The notes under the pieces are model-generated. The model had not been told where the DNA came from and did no database searches. It worked only from the letters and a program-made list of their open reading frames with translations. This document shows positions 36,616 to 36,768 of a stretch of 36,768 nucleotides of DNA, piece after piece. The DNA lies in contig NZ_JABFRA010000061.1 of the NCBI RefSeq assembly GCF_013141425.1, positions 1-36,768 of the forward strand, given 5' to 3'. The position numbers were made by a program, and so were the translations under genes. The DNA is from Methylotenera sp. Its GTDB lineage: Bacteria > Pseudomonadota > Gammaproteobacteria > Burkholderiales > Methylophilaceae. Numbering within the stretch: position 1 is the first letter of the stretch; every line of letters starts with the position of its first letter.

Positions 36616-36703
36616 GTGGCTATCAGTAGCTTAATTATGCTTAACTATGACATAAAGCTAATGCCTATAATGAGCGATAAGCATAGCATAGGTTGTTGAT
36701 TTA

Positions 36704-36730
36704 CAAGTTCGAATCTTGCTGTCCCGACCA
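36704..36730 (+). repeat. Candidate att site, copy 2 (partial tRNA-Pro 3' end)
   Basis: These 27 bases are identical to the last 27 bases of tRNA-Pro(GGG), from the T arm through the encoded CCA. Nothing upstream folds into the rest of a tRNA, so it is a fragment and not a second gene. It lies 2,675 bp from copy 1, in direct orientation. Confidence 0.8.
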
Positions 36731-36768
36731 AAACTTAAAATGAGTTACTTGTTGTAAATTAAAGCCTG

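Larger units (their letters stand above)
36451..36768. other. Non-coding end of window after modC
   Basis: This 318-bp stretch contains no convincing gene. It holds a 10-bp inverted repeat (36580-36615) and the second copy of the tRNA-Pro 3' end (36704-36730). The last 38 bp are AT-rich and show no recognisable start of an integrase or other ORF before the window ends. Confidence 0.6.

Noticed and set aside
36660-36730. A second full tRNA gene near the window end
   Set aside because: Only the T arm and 3' acceptor strand are present; upstream bases do not pair with the acceptor or form D and anticodon arms.

Overview
This window reads as ordinary chromosome of a betaproteobacterium, most probably a Methylophilaceae member such as Methylotenera. 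That assignment is an inference from moderate-to-low G+C, betaproteobacterial protein sequences and gene order; no marker gene fixes the species. Coding density is high, with no rRNA, no CRISPR array and no recognisable insertion sequence.

Region 1 (1-6595) handles surface polysaccharide. It opens with the 3' end of a family-2 glycosyltransferase and a WecG/TagA-type glycosyltransferase on the plus strand. These converge on a four-gene minus-strand operon (hddA-gmhA-hddC-gmhB, about 4067 to 1170) whose genes are joined by three ATGA stop/start overlaps. The set corresponds to a complete route from sedoheptulose 7-phosphate to GDP-D-glycero-alpha-D-manno-heptose. After a 369-bp AT-rich divergent gap come galE and a sugar-phosphate nucleotidyltransferase with a C-terminal left-handed beta-helix.

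Region 2 (6596-21565) is a complete 14-gene nuoABCDEFGHIJKLMN operon for respiratory complex I, with many 1-8 bp gene overlaps. It is preceded by a 352-bp leader rich in inverted and direct repeats and followed by a possible weak terminator. NuoG lacks the cysteines of the extra N7 cluster.

Region 3 (21721-25952) is a set of housekeeping genes: a neutral zinc metallopeptidase, a Nudix hydrolase, a YeeZ-like SDR protein, an MltB-type lytic transglycosylase and, convergently, a YbaK-type editing protein.

Region 4 (26072-34104) is the translation block: tRNA-Val(GAC), thrS, infC, rpmI, rplT, pheS, pheT, ihfA, a MerR-family regulator and tRNA-Pro(GGG). infC appears to start at an AUA codon. The infC-rpmI gap can form mutually exclusive hairpins. 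rplT ends in a strong UUCG-loop terminator, and a terminator-like hairpin lies between tRNA-Val and thrS.

Region 5 (34029-36730) is the accessory part. The 27-nt 3' end of tRNA-Pro is repeated exactly at 36704-36730. Between the copies are a decayed porin C-terminus and a molybdate transport operon, modABC, whose ModC lacks the usual C-terminal regulatory domain. This looks like a small tRNA-associated islet without an integrase, or the first part of a longer or tandem insertion that continues past the window.
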